From NCBI RefSeq assembly GCF_027568515.1, contig NZ_JANKZF010000001.1, forward strand, positions 558,001 through 622,000: a stretch of DNA of 64,000 bases, in the 5' to 3' direction. Source of the stretch: Arthrobacter sp. HY1533. Its GTDB lineage: Bacteria; Actinomycetota; Actinomycetes; Actinomycetales; Micrococcaceae. Under the pieces are notes generated by a model. The model was not told where the DNA came from. It worked only from the letters and a program-made list of their open reading frames with translations, and did no database searches. Positions 1 to 8,462 of this stretch are shown here, piece by piece. Made by a program: the position numbers and the translations under genes. Every line of letters starts with the position of its first letter. Position 1 is the first letter of the stretch.

Positions 1-464
1 GCGCTGGACAGGGTGGAACCGCCCAGGTGTGCGTCGTCCACAACCATGACAATGGGCTCGTCCAGCTCCAGCAGACGGCTGGCCACGAGCTCAAGGGTTG
101 CCTGCGTTCCCTGGTCATCAGGAAATATTCGGGACAGCAGGTGTGCATCGTTCGCGCCAAGCCGGGGTGCCAGGCGATGAAGGGAACTGATGATCCCGCC
201 CAGAAGGGACTCTTCATTTTCGCCGATGTGCCGGCTCAGGCTGAGCCAGGCAACACGCCGTCCCTCGGCCACGGCCCAGGTGGACAGCAAAGCGGTTTTT
301 GCGTAGCCGGATGGAGCGGACAGCAACGTCAGTGGGTACAGGTCCACCGACTCGTCAATGAGCCGCAGCAGCCGTTCCCTTGACCTTGCCGGGCCGCCAT
401 TGTTCGGCGGCGATACCAGAAACCAGGGCAGCGGTTTCCATTGTGCAATTTCTCGTGTCCCCAT
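1..464 (-). CDS. LuxR/MalT-type (LAL) ATP-binding regulator, N-terminal fragment
   Basis: Partial gene; its 3' end lies beyond base 1. The visible 154 residues start at an ATG and read as the N-terminal ATPase of large LuxR (MalT/LAL) transcription factors. There is a Walker A-like stretch SAPSGYAKT at residues 49-57 and a Walker B stretch VMVVDDAH at 139-146. The leading WFLVSPP segment followed by an RERLLRLID helix is typical of these regulators. The C-terminal LuxR DNA-binding domain, if present, is outside the window. It begins 32 bp after the FGE-like gene on the same strand, so the two may be cotranscribed. No good ribosome-binding site is visible before the ATG, so the exact start is uncertain. 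Confidence 0.7.
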   Translation of the reverse strand, partial: MGTREIAQWKPLPWFLVSPPNNGGPARSRERLLRLIDESVDLYPLTLLSAPSGYAKTALLSTWAVAEGRRVAWLSLSRHIGENEESLLGGIISSLHRLAPRLGANDAHLLSRIFPDDQGTQATLELVASRLLELDEPIVMVVDDAHLGGSTLSS

Positions 465-496
465 GCAGGGGATTCTATCGTCACCCGCGGCTACTT

Positions 497-1501
497 TTAG
501 GGACCATTGGGGCGCAAGTGCCAACCGGGGTCATGACGTCCCTCGACGTCCGGATCGACCCCAGCCGTCCGGACGCAACGGAAGCCTGTGTCCGATGAAG
601 CAGAGTCTTCAGCCCTCCCCATGCGGGCCGCGGGCCGGTAGCTCAGGCTGTGTTCGGGTGCGGAAAGATGCGATCCGCCCTTGAGAACACGCCGCGGGAT
701 GCCGTCCGCACCTTCGGAGCTGCCGACCCGGGACGGAACAGCCACGGGAGATTCGTAGGGGGCAATCCCCGCGGCCGCCGCATGGGAGCTGGTGTACAGA
801 TCGTCGGTCCATTCCCACACGTTGCCAATGCTGTCGTACAGCTCGAATCCGTTGGGCGGAAACATCCCCACGGGGGACGTGCCAAACCATCCGTCGGAGC
901 TCGAGTTCAGGTAGGGGAACCGGCCGTGCCAGGTATTGGCCAACGCCACCCCGTCCGGATCACGCTCCCGCCCCCAGCTGTAGGGCAGGGGCGCGTGCCC
1001 GCCGCTGGCTGCCCATTCGTACTCCGCTTCGGTGGGCAGCCGGGCCCCGATCCACTGTGCGTAGGCCAGGGCATCAGGGTAGGCGATGTGGACAACCGGG
1101 TGCTCATCCAGCCCCAACAAGGCACTGCCGGGCCCCAGGGGATGCCGCCAGTTGGCCCCGGGCACCCAGGACCACCAGCTCCGCCAGTCCCTCAGGTCCA
1201 CCGGGCCGTCGGGTGGGGTGAACACCAATGATCCTGGATCCAGTTCTTCGATTCCCCGCAGTGGAAAATCCTGCCGGTCCAATCCCCGCTCTGCCAGGGT
1301 CACGTAGCCGGTGGCAGCGGCAAACGCCGCATACTGGGCGTTCGTGACAGGTGTCCGGGACATGTCAAAGGCCTCGACGGCGCGCTGGTGCTGGGGCCGT
1401 TCATCGGGATAAAAGTCCCACGACCCCATCAGAAAACGGCCAGGGGGAATCCTTACCCAGTCGGCCAGGGATTCCTGCATGGCAGGTTTCCTTCCGTTCA
1501 T
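497..1501 (-). CDS. Formylglycine-generating-enzyme-fold (SUMF1/FGE-sulfatase) protein lacking the catalytic cysteines
   Basis: 334-aa protein of the FGE-sulfatase fold. Fold signatures are the start IPPGRFLMGS, the central PVTNAQYAAF, GNVWEWTDD, the C-terminal LKGGSHL and the end GFRCVR. True formylglycine-generating enzymes carry two cysteines just after the GGS motif (GGS-x-x-C...YC-x-RYR). Here the stretch reads GGSHLSAPEHSLSYRPAAR and both cysteines are serines, so sulfatase maturation by the usual copper/cysteine chemistry is unlikely. A binding or other enzymatic role of this fold (as in EgtB C-terminal domains) is possible. The ATG follows a clear AAAGGAG site. The gene is divergent from the SulP gene and a perfect palindrome lies between them. 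No sulfatase gene is seen nearby. Confidence 0.8.
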   Translation of the reverse strand: MNGRKPAMQESLADWVRIPPGRFLMGSWDFYPDERPQHQRAVEAFDMSRTPVTNAQYAAFAAATGYVTLAERGLDRQDFPLRGIEELDPGSLVFTPPDGPVDLRDWRSWWSWVPGANWRHPLGPGSALLGLDEHPVVHIAYPDALAYAQWIGARLPTEAEYEWAASGGHAPLPYSWGRERDPDGVALANTWHGRFPYLNSSSDGWFGTSPVGMFPPNGFELYDSIGNVWEWTDDLYTSSHAAAAGIAPYESPVAVPSRVGSSEGADGIPRRVLKGGSHLSAPEHSLSYRPAARMGRAEDSASSDTGFRCVRTAGVDPDVEGRHDPGWHLRPNGP

Positions 1502-1557
1502 GTTGTATCTCCTTTGCGGATTTCCTTATCCATCCTGCTGTGGCTTCACCAAACATC

Positions 1558-1578
1558 AATCATCAGCAACTGATGATT
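1558..1578. promoter_or_regulatory. Perfect 21-bp palindrome in a divergent promoter region
   Basis: AATCATCAG, a 3-bp spacer (CAA), then CTGATGATT: 9-bp perfect arms in the 196-bp gap between the FGE-like gene (minus) and the SulP gene (plus). Its size and place fit a dimeric repressor/activator operator acting on one or both genes. The cognate protein is unknown; the truncated LuxR-type regulator at 1-464 is one candidate. Confidence 0.45.
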
Positions 1579-1697
1579 TGCGCTCCCGGTTGTTCCTTCC
1601 CGAGGTCAGATCCCCGAATGTATTAGCAGGTGCAGGACCGGATGGCGGCTGCTGCACAGTCATTTTCAGGACCACCGGACGGACAGGCACAGAACAG

Positions 1698-3377
1698 ATG
1701 CAGCGACCATTCACAGGCCTTACGCGGGACAACGTCGCGCGGGAGGCGACGGCCGGGGTCACCCTTTTGGCCATCTCGGTCCCACTGAACATTGGCTATG
1801 CCCAGATCGCCGGACTTCCGGCCAGTGCCGGACTCTACGCCCTGATCGTCCCGACCCTGATCTATGCGGTGCTGGTTTCTTCCCGGCAGGTTGTGGCCTC
1901 CCCCGACGCAGCCGCCGCAGCCCTGGTGTTTTCCTCACTCGTGGGGCTGGGCGTGGCTCCGGACAACTTTGTGCTCATGGCCGGGGCCCAGGCGATCCTG
2001 AGCGGGCTGCTCTTCTTTGCCGCATCGTTCCTGAAGCTCGGCTTTATTGCCAATTTCCTCTCCAAGCCCATCCTGGTGGGTTTTGTGGGTGGCCTCGCCT
2101 TGGAGATCATGGTCAGCCAGGCTGCCAAGATGTTGGGCGTCAAGATCAATTCCGGCGGAGAATTCCTGGAAAAGTTGTGGGAGCTGCTCACCGGTCTGGG
2201 CGGCTTGAACGTCTTTGCCGTCGCGCTCAGTGCCGGGTCCCTGTTGGTGCTGCTGCTGGGCCGCAGGTTCCTTCCCTCCTTTCCATGGGCCCTGGCTGTC
2301 CTGGTCCTGGCGACTGTGGCCACGGTGGTTTTTGCCTTGGAAACCCGCGGCGTGTCCGTGCTTGGTGAGGTGCCGGCCGGGCCGCCGCAATTCAGGGTTC
2401 CCCGCCTGGACCTGGCCGGTTGGCTCTCCCTCATTCCCTCAGCGCTGGCGCTCACCATGGTCACTGTGGCCGAGGGGCTTCTGGTGATCCGCGCCTACGG
2501 CGAAAAGAACGGTTATGAAACCCGGCCCAACCAGGACCTGTTCGCCTTTGGCGCCGCCAATGTGGCCGCGGGCCTGTCCTCGTCATTCGCGGTGGGTTCC
2601 TCCACTTCCCGCACGGCCGCCGTAGACCAGGCCGGTTCCCGCACGCAGTTGCCCAGTGTTGTTTTGGCGGCTGGCACCACCCTGCTGCTGCTCTTCGGCA
2701 CGGCCCTGCTTGCGCAAATCCCCTCCCCTGCCATTGGCGCAGTGGTTGCCGTTGCCGTGTTCAAGCTGTTGGGGCTGGATGAGCTGCGCGAACTCTGGCG
2801 CCTTTCCCGCGTGGAGTTCGCCATCGGTGCGGCTTGTTTTGCCGGCGTGCTGCTGGTGGGGCCGCTGGGCGGGTTGTTCCTGGCCTTTGTTCTGTCACTG
2901 GTGAACCTGGCCCGCAGGGCCGCCAATCCGGCCATCGATGTGCTCTCGGGCGGGGATGACCCCTCGGTGTCCCTCCTGGAGAGCAACGACGGCGCCCCAC
3001 TCACCGCACCGGGCGTGGCCGTGGTGCGGATCGCAGCACCCATCTTCTTCGCCAATGGCTCGGTCCTGGCGGACCACATCAAGGCGATGACGCAGGCCAC
3101 GGAAGGCGAGCTTGACGTCGTCGTGCTCGATGTGGAGGCAGTCAGCGACATTGATTTGACCGGCGCCGAAGCCGTGCATGGCATCATCACCGCACTCAAC
3201 AGGCAAGGGATTGACTTCGCCTACACCCGGATGCGGCCCAGCCTGCGCGGGCAGCTGGAAAGCTTTGGGCTGTTGGCAGGCACTCGGGAATTTGCCACAA
3301 ATCGCGAAGCCGTGGCAGTTCTTGCCCGCACTGGAGCTGTTTCCACTGACCTGACGAACGGAGCAGAAAAGCCATGA
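1698..3377 (+). CDS. SulP/SLC26-family anion transporter with C-terminal STAS domain
   Basis: 559-aa integral membrane protein. The N-terminal 400 residues are alternating hydrophobic helices with the SulP signature region (ISVPLNIGYAQIAGLPASAGLY). Residues about 436-545 form a STAS domain containing the VVVLDVEAVSDIDLTG loop, in which the usual serine is threonine. SulP proteins carry sulfate, bicarbonate or other anions; the substrate cannot be read from sequence. The reading frame is open further upstream, but translation from 1479 would run into the divergent FGE-like gene, so the ATG at 1698 is chosen. The stop overlaps the next ATG (ATGA), implying translational coupling with the GAP-family protein and the second SulP. 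Confidence 0.88.
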   Translation: MQRPFTGLTRDNVAREATAGVTLLAISVPLNIGYAQIAGLPASAGLYALIVPTLIYAVLVSSRQVVASPDAAAAALVFSSLVGLGVAPDNFVLMAGAQAILSGLLFFAASFLKLGFIANFLSKPILVGFVGGLALEIMVSQAAKMLGVKINSGGEFLEKLWELLTGLGGLNVFAVALSAGSLLVLLLGRRFLPSFPWALAVLVLATVATVVFALETRGVSVLGEVPAGPPQFRVPRLDLAGWLSLIPSALALTMVTVAEGLLVIRAYGEKNGYETRPNQDLFAFGAANVAAGLSSSFAVGSSTSRTAAVDQAGSRTQLPSVVLAAGTTLLLLFGTALLAQIPSPAIGAVVAVAVFKLLGLDELRELWRLSRVEFAIGAACFAGVLLVGPLGGLFLAFVLSLVNLARRAANPAIDVLSGGDDPSVSLLESNDGAPLTAPGVAVVRIAAPIFFANGSVLADHIKAMTQATEGELDVVVLDVEAVSDIDLTGAEAVHGIITALNRQGIDFAYTRMRPSLRGQLESFGLLAGTREFATNREAVAVLARTGAVSTDLTNGAEKP

Positions 3378-4096
3378 TTGACCTTTCCTGGGAGTTGCTC
3401 CCTGCCCTCTTGGGGATAGTCGCCAGCCCCCTGGCCGTGATGGCCCTGATCGCGGTGCTGCTGTCAAAAAACGCCCGTGTGAACGGCGTGCTGTACCTGG
3501 CCGGCTGGACGTGCGCGGTCATCATTGCCGTGGGTGGCGGCTACTGGCTGTTTGGCTGGCTTGACGTTGCCCCGGAGCATGACCCGCCACCGTGGATTCC
3601 TCCCCTGCGGCTTGTGGCGGGCCTGCTGGTGGGCACCGGGGCCGTTTTCACCTACCGGCGCTCCCGTGCCAAGCTCGCCGCCATGGCCGGCGCCACCACG
3701 CCGGAGGAAGTGGCTGCCGCGGCGCCCCAGCTACCGGGCTGGCTGCAGGCCGTGGCATCTTTCACGGGGCCCCGCTCATTTGCGCTGGGGCTGGGGATCT
3801 TTCTCTTGAACCCGGTCAACCTCTCCTGCGCACTCATTGCGGCGCTGGACATCAGGCTGGCGGCGCTGTCAGCGGGAACTTCCACAGGGTTCATGATTGC
3901 CTTCATGGCGTTGAGCATTGTCCCCATGTCGGTTCCGGTGCTGCTGACACTGGCCAAGGGTGAAAAGGCCGGCCCGGTGTTGGAGACGCTGCGCGCCTGG
4001 ATAGCAAAGAACAACGGCACGCTCAGCACGGTGTTCCTGTCCCTGCTGGCCTTTGGCCAGATCCAGAAGTCGCTGGCGGCAATTCCGTGGCTCTAG
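3374..4096 (+). CDS. GAP-family (Sap-like, SfLAP) polytopic membrane protein
   Basis: 240-aa membrane protein with about six hydrophobic segments and short polar loops. It resembles the actinobacterial GAP/Sap family (Pfam SfLAP), named after the mycobacterial sulfolipid-1-addressing protein. Recognisable features are the N-terminal LLGIVASPLAVMALIAVLL helix and the later GIFLLNPVNLSCALIAAL helix. Mycobacterial members help glycolipids reach the cell surface; others have unknown substrates. It overlaps the upstream SulP by 4 bp. The next SulP starts either 2 bp after this stop (ATG) or 8 bp inside the gene (GTG). The three genes therefore look like one membrane operon, although a shared pathway is not established. 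Confidence 0.8.
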   Translation: MIDLSWELLPALLGIVASPLAVMALIAVLLSKNARVNGVLYLAGWTCAVIIAVGGGYWLFGWLDVAPEHDPPPWIPPLRLVAGLLVGTGAVFTYRRSRAKLAAMAGATTPEEVAAAAPQLPGWLQAVASFTGPRSFALGLGIFLLNPVNLSCALIAALDIRLAALSAGTSTGFMIAFMALSIVPMSVPVLLTLAKGEKAGPVLETLRAWIAKNNGTLSTVFLSLLAFGQIQKSLAAIPWL

Positions 4097-4098
4097 GC

Positions 4099-5790
4099 AT
4101 GGCTCCGCTGCGCAAATACTTGACGCGGTTTGGCAACAGGGGCACAGCCAAGGCGGATGTGAAGGCTGGCCTGGTTCTTGGCATTGAGAGTGTCCCGGAC
4201 GGTTTGGCGGCAGGCCTCCTCGCCGGGGTCAACCCGGTGCACGGTCTCTACGGCTACCTGCTGGGCACCGTGGGAGGTGCCCTCGCCACGGGTTCGGCAT
4301 TCATGAGTGTCCAAGCCACCGGGGCCATGTCAGTCATCATCTCCGACATCCCGGAGACCCAAGACGCCCAGCAGTCCGCCACCGCCCTGGCAACCCTGGC
4401 ATTGCTCACCGGCCTGATCATGTTGGGGCTGGGGCTGGCCAAGTTGGGCTCCCTTGTGCGGTTCATTCCCACGGCGGTCCTGATGGGCTTTGTCAATGCC
4501 GTCGCCATCAACATCATCCTGGGCCAGCTGGACAACCTGACAGGCTATGACGGACAGGGCGAGAACCGCATCTTGCGGGCCGCTGACACCGTGCTTCACA
4601 TCTTCGAGATCAATCCGGCTGCCCTGGCCGTGGGCCTGGTGACCGTTGGGCTCATCCTGCTGCTGGAACGCACCCGCCTCGGCGCCATGTCCATGGTGGT
4701 GGCCGTGATTGCCGGCTCCGGGCTGGCCGCGCTGCTGAACTCCCCGGTGCTGGAGGCCACGGTGGCCCTCCTGGGCGATGTTGCACAGGTGCCCAACTCG
4801 CTCCCGGCCCTGGCGCTTCCCACCTTGGAGTTGGTGCCGGTTCTCATTGTCCCTTCACTCGCCTTGGCACTGGTGGGGCTGGTCCAGGGATCCGCCATCA
4901 GCAGCTCGGTTCCCAACCCTGACGGGCGCTACCCCGATGCCTCGGCAGATTTCCGGGGCCAGGGCGTAGCCAACCTGGCCGCGGGACTGTTTCAAGGCAT
5001 GCCGGTCGGCGGTTCCATGTCCGCAACATCCCTTGTCCGTGCAGCCGGCGCCAAGACGGCACTGGCCAACCTGGTGGCCGGCGCTGTCATGGCCGTGTGC
5101 ATCTTTGCCCTCGCTCCAGCCATTGGATTCATGGCCATGCCGGCGCTGGCGGGACTGCTGATCCTGGTGGGTTTCAGGACCTTGAAAATCCACGATTTCC
5201 TTATGGTGTGGCGTACAGGGCCCATCCAGGCAACCGTTGCCACCGTCACCTTCACGCTGACGCTGATCATTCCGCTGCAGTATGCGGTGCTGTCCGGCGT
5301 CGGACTGGCCGTCATCCTGCACATTGCCCGCATGTCCAACAGAATCGTGGTGAAGCGTTGGGAATACACTGCCGGGACTGCACTGCCGCGCGAAACTGAG
5401 CCGCCCCGGAAACTGGGCAACAACCAGCTGGTCATCCTGGTTCCCTACGGGAGCTTGTTCTTCGCAGCCTCCCCCATTTTTGAACAACAACTGCCACAGG
5501 TGCCTGCCGAGTGCAAGGGAACCGCAGTCATCATTCGGCTGCGCGGAAAAGATGAACTTGGCGCCACCTTTATCAAGGCAATGGAACGATACTCACAGGC
5601 CTTGGCTGCGGCCGGGGGCACCTTGATGCTGGCCGGGGTGGGGACCAAGGTGCACGGCCAGCTGTCGGCAACCGGCAGCCTCGGCATTCTGGGCAACGAC
5701 CGGGTCTTCCCTGCCCAGGAACAGGTGGGATTGGCGCTCCAACTCGCCGTGGAGGCGGCTGAAAGGTGGCGGTCTGGACTGGAGCCCTAA
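4099..5790 (+). CDS. Second SulP/SLC26-family anion transporter
   Basis: 563 aa from the ATG at 4099; a GTG at 4087 would add four residues and overlap the upstream gene by 10 bp. The membrane domain starts with GIESVPDGLAAGLLAGVNPVHGLYG. The C-terminal 120 residues are STAS-like (VILVPYGSLFFAASPIFEQQL) but lack the conserved D-x-S/T-G loop, so phosphorylation-type STAS regulation is doubtful. It differs clearly from the SulP two genes upstream, so the pair is not a recent tandem duplication. Its place directly behind the GAP-family gene suggests coordinated expression. Substrate unknown: sulfate, bicarbonate and other anions are all possible. Confidence 0.86.
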   Translation: MAPLRKYLTRFGNRGTAKADVKAGLVLGIESVPDGLAAGLLAGVNPVHGLYGYLLGTVGGALATGSAFMSVQATGAMSVIISDIPETQDAQQSATALATLALLTGLIMLGLGLAKLGSLVRFIPTAVLMGFVNAVAINIILGQLDNLTGYDGQGENRILRAADTVLHIFEINPAALAVGLVTVGLILLLERTRLGAMSMVVAVIAGSGLAALLNSPVLEATVALLGDVAQVPNSLPALALPTLELVPVLIVPSLALALVGLVQGSAISSSVPNPDGRYPDASADFRGQGVANLAAGLFQGMPVGGSMSATSLVRAAGAKTALANLVAGAVMAVCIFALAPAIGFMAMPALAGLLILVGFRTLKIHDFLMVWRTGPIQATVATVTFTLTLIIPLQYAVLSGVGLAVILHIARMSNRIVVKRWEYTAGTALPRETEPPRKLGNNQLVILVPYGSLFFAASPIFEQQLPQVPAECKGTAVIIRLRGKDELGATFIKAMERYSQALAAAGGTLMLAGVGTKVHGQLSATGSLGILGNDRVFPAQEQVGLALQLAVEAAERWRSGLEP

Positions 5791-5876
5791 ATGCGACACC
5801 ACCAATAGTGGATGATTTATGCCCCCGGGCGAGGCAATCCGTAGCCAGCGTGAAACAGATTTTCTAGGCTCACCCC

Positions 5877-6290
5877 ATGATCATTTTTCTCATTCGTGCA
5901 GCCATTTACATTGGCACCGCTGCACTGGGCCTGCTCGTTGCTTCATGGGTATTGGCAGATTTCAATCTCCAGATGAGTGGCTTCCTCATAGCCGTCCTGG
6001 TGTTTGCCGCCACCCATTCAATCCTTTCGCCGTTCATTTTCAGGATTACCAACCGCTATGCCCCCGTGGCCTTGGGTGGCATCGGCCTCTTGTCCACACT
6101 CGCCGCACTCGTGGTGGCAAGCCTTTTCCCAGAGGGCCTGCAAATCTCCAGTGCAACGGCCTGGGTTCTGGCACCCGTCATTGTTTGGATCACCACCACC
6201 CTGGGTGCCTGGCTGCTGCCCATGATCTTCCTGAAGAAGCGCCTTGCCACCAGGGCGGCGCAGAAGAGCGCGCGGCTGGCCCAGCAGTAG
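5877..6290 (+). CDS. Small four-helix membrane protein (phage-holin-4_2-like family)
   Basis: 137-aa protein with about four hydrophobic segments and a basic tail (LKKRLATRAAQKSARLAQQ). The pattern is that of the chromosomal phage_holin_4_2/YvlD-like family, which is common in bacteria and not diagnostic of prophage. No phage gene lies nearby. It has its own short leader after the SulP stop, and no strong ribosome-binding site is visible. Function unknown. Confidence 0.65.
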   Translation: MIIFLIRAAIYIGTAALGLLVASWVLADFNLQMSGFLIAVLVFAATHSILSPFIFRITNRYAPVALGGIGLLSTLAALVVASLFPEGLQISSATAWVLAPVIVWITTTLGAWLLPMIFLKKRLATRAAQKSARLAQQ

Positions 6291-6469
6291 AAGTGGCATG
6301 CATGTGCAGGAATCCGGGCCCAGTCATCAACCATTGGTGAAAATGTCCGGCCTGCGCTCAGATTGCTGTCACGCCTTGGAACGCCAACCAATAATTGTCA
6401 CTACAGCACAGGCTGAATTCGTTGAACCCGGTCCGTCGATACGGCCGGAATACCAAATGGGAGTACATC

Positions 6470-6877
6470 ATGGATTTTTGGTCGTCATTCTGGAACATCA
6501 TTCTTGTCTTTCTTTCAGCCGTGGTCTTCCTCGGCTACCTCATTGCCCTTTTTTCCATCGTCACCGACTTGTTCCGTGACCGTAAGCTCAATGGCTGGCT
6601 CAAGGCCGTGTGGCTGTTGGCGCTGGTCCTGATCCCGCTGCTGACCTCCCTGGTCTACTTGATCGTCCGCGGCCAGGGCATGGCCGAACGGGGATACCGC
6701 GAAACACTGGCAAACCAGACTGCGGCGGAGGACTACATCCGCACCGTCGCGCAGGCAAGCCCCAGCGACGAGATCGCCAAGGCCAAGGCCCTCTTTGACG
6801 CCGGCACCATCAACGCCGATGAATACGAAGCCATCAAGGGCCACGCTTTGGGCACCACCAAGGTTGCCGTTTCCTAA
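6470..6877 (+). CDS. PLDc_N plus SHOCT domain membrane protein
   Basis: 135 aa. Two transmembrane segments near the N terminus, around VFLGYLIALFSIVTDLFRD and WLLALVLIPLLTSLVYLIV, match the PLDc_N (phospholipase D-like N-terminal) module. The C-terminal EIAKAKALFDAGTINADEYEAIK matches the SHOCT domain, a short oligomerisation module. The ATG at 6470 follows GGAG at 6460-6463; the longer upstream frame is not needed. Membrane-anchored, function unknown. A strong hairpin follows the stop. Confidence 0.8.
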   Translation: MDFWSSFWNIILVFLSAVVFLGYLIALFSIVTDLFRDRKLNGWLKAVWLLALVLIPLLTSLVYLIVRGQGMAERGYRETLANQTAAEDYIRTVAQASPSDEIAKAKALFDAGTINADEYEAIKGHALGTTKVAVS

Positions 6878-6924
6878 GGCGGAAACACATCAATCAGAGC
6901 CGCCCAGGGCAGCCTGGGACCGAG

Positions 6925-6959
6925 TGGGCAGGGGCGCTGGAGACCGGCGCCCCTGCCCA
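6925..6959 (+). terminator. Hairpin downstream of the SHOCT gene
   Basis: TGGGCAGGGGCGC (6925-6937) pairs perfectly with GCGCCCCTGCCCA (6947-6959) over a 9-nt loop, about 50 bp after the stop. There is no T tract, so it may terminate poorly, but it separates this gene from the next. Confidence 0.55.
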
Positions 6960-7041
6960 TCGGCTGCCAGCTCACGCATCCTGTCACGGCGAACAGGGCA
7001 TTGGGTTGCATGGGTGAATTGGATATTTTAGGAGTGAAGCA

Positions 7042-8175
7042 GTGAGCAGCAAAATACCCAGGACTGCTGTGCCCCCGGCCAGTTCCTCGGGCACCAATGT
7101 CCTGATCGGCCTGGCCGCTGCCGTCATCGTCCTGATTGGCTTCAACAGGATTTCCGGGATTGTGGGGCCGGTGTTCCTTGCCCTGGTGCTGATAATTTGC
7201 GTCCAACCAGTCAAACAACGGCTGCTGGCCCGAGGGGTTCCGCCCTTGCTGGCGGGCATGTCCACCGTCTTGTCTGTGTACGCGATGGTTGCTGCACTGG
7301 TGGCATCGCTGTGGATATCCGCCGTCCAATTCACCAATCTAATTCCGCAGTTTTCGCCCCAGATCAATGAGTTCAGCGAAAACCTGCGAGTTTTCCTGCA
7401 TGAGAGCCTCGGCATCGGCGAGGAACAAGTTCGCACCATTGTCGACTCGATCGACCTGCGGGCCGTCTTTGAAACCGTGGCTGACCTGCTCGGTGGTGCC
7501 TTGAATGTGGGCTCAGGCATGGTTTTTCTCTTGTTGCTGGTCATGTTCATGAGCATCGACGCCACATATTTCCCCACTATCCTGGCCGAGGTAAAGAAGA
7601 ACCGGGCGCCACTGGTTGAAGCCTTGGGAAGCTTTGCCCGCATGTCACGTTCCTTCATGACCATGACCACCATTTTCGGTGCCGTCGTCGCAGTCCTGAA
7701 CCTGTTGCTGCTGCTTGTCCTGGGTGTGCCTGGAGCCGGGTTGTGGGCATTGCTGTCGTTCGTTTGCGGATTTATCCCCTACATCGGTTTCTGGATTTCA
7801 CTGGTTCCTGCGGCCATCATGGCCCTACTGGCCGGCGGACTGCCCACGTTCGTCGCTGTGGTGGCGTTCTACGGTGTGATCAATACCTTGATCCAGTCAG
7901 CGATCCAGCCAAAGTTCATCTCCGGCTCGGTCAATTTGAACATGACCCTGACATTCCTGTCCGTCATGTTTTGGTCGTTCCTGCTGGGCCCGCTCGGCGC
8001 CCTCATGGCCGTGCCGCTTTCATTGTTTGCGCGGGCCATCCTGGTTGACGCACATCCGCAGTCAGCATGGCTGCGGCCCTTTACAGGTGACATCAGCGCC
8101 TCCAAGGCGACGATGGCCGCCCAACGTGCCAAAGCAAGGGCCAAGATGTCCACAGCGACGCGGCATCACCTTTGA
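7042..8175 (+). CDS. AI-2E family transporter (PerM/TqsA-like)
   Basis: 377-aa polytopic membrane protein of the AI-2E transporter family. Two N-terminal helices (LIGLAAAVIVLIGF, VGPVFLALVLIICVQPV) are followed by a long soluble loop. The conserved C-terminal block runs VPGAGLWALLSFVCGFIPYIGFWISLVPA to LGPLGALMAVPLSLF. The GTG start follows TTAGGAG with good spacing. Family members include autoinducer-2 exporters and Na+/H+ antiporters; most are uncharacterised, so no substrate is assigned. The gene ends convergent with pdxS across a repeat-rich gap. Confidence 0.88.
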   Translation: MSSKIPRTAVPPASSSGTNVLIGLAAAVIVLIGFNRISGIVGPVFLALVLIICVQPVKQRLLARGVPPLLAGMSTVLSVYAMVAALVASLWISAVQFTNLIPQFSPQINEFSENLRVFLHESLGIGEEQVRTIVDSIDLRAVFETVADLLGGALNVGSGMVFLLLLVMFMSIDATYFPTILAEVKKNRAPLVEALGSFARMSRSFMTMTTIFGAVVAVLNLLLLLVLGVPGAGLWALLSFVCGFIPYIGFWISLVPAAIMALLAGGLPTFVAVVAFYGVINTLIQSAIQPKFISGSVNLNMTLTFLSVMFWSFLLGPLGALMAVPLSLFARAILVDAHPQSAWLRPFTGDISASKATMAAQRAKARAKMSTATRHHL

Positions 8176-8297
8176 CGTGTTTTCAGGCAACGCTGCACCA
8201 GCAAATGCCGGTTTCGAGGCAATGCTGCACCACCATTGACGTTTTCGCCATCCAGCCTCAACGGCTGGAGGGGCGGGCAGCTTTTGGACAAATCAAA

Positions 8298-8336
8298 GGC
8301 CGGGCCAGGCAAACCGAAGTTTCGCCTGGCCCGGCC
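8298..8336. terminator. Long bidirectional terminator-like hairpin
   Basis: GGCCGGGCCAGGC at 8298-8310 is perfectly complementary to GCCTGGCCCGGCC at 8324-8336. The interior adds AAAC/GTTT around a CGAA loop, giving a 17-bp stem with one bulge. It lies between convergent genes (AI-2E transporter and pdxS), so it could stop transcription from both sides. Confidence 0.6.
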
Positions 8337-8432
8337 GATGCCGCGTTCCCGAAAAACTCACCAAAGGTGATGCCGCGTTCCCGAAAAACTCACCAAAGGT
8401 GATGCGGCGTCGCGCAAAAACCTGCAATAGGT
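8337..8432. repeat. Three 32-bp tandem repeats
   Basis: Two identical 32-bp units (8337-8368 and 8369-8400, beginning GATGCCGCGTTCCCG and ending CACCAAAGGT) are followed by a diverged third unit (8401-8432, GATGCGGCGTCGCG... AATAGGT) and the first bases of a fourth. An inverted copy of the unit boundary, GGCATCACCTTTG, lies at 8162-8174 at the end of the transporter gene. There are no spacers, so it is not CRISPR. Function unknown. Confidence 0.7.
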
Positions 8433-8462
8433 GATGCGGCGTCGAGCCCGGCAAGATCAGGA

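Noticed and set aside
5877-6290. Prophage holin
   Set aside because: The family is widespread on chromosomes, and there are no lysin, tail or integrase genes around.
8172-8402. 76-aa open frame in the repeat block
   Set aside because: Composed largely of the tandem repeat and hairpin sequence; no ribosome-binding site.
8337-8432. CRISPR array
   Set aside because: The 32-bp units are directly adjacent with no spacers between them, and no cas genes are present.
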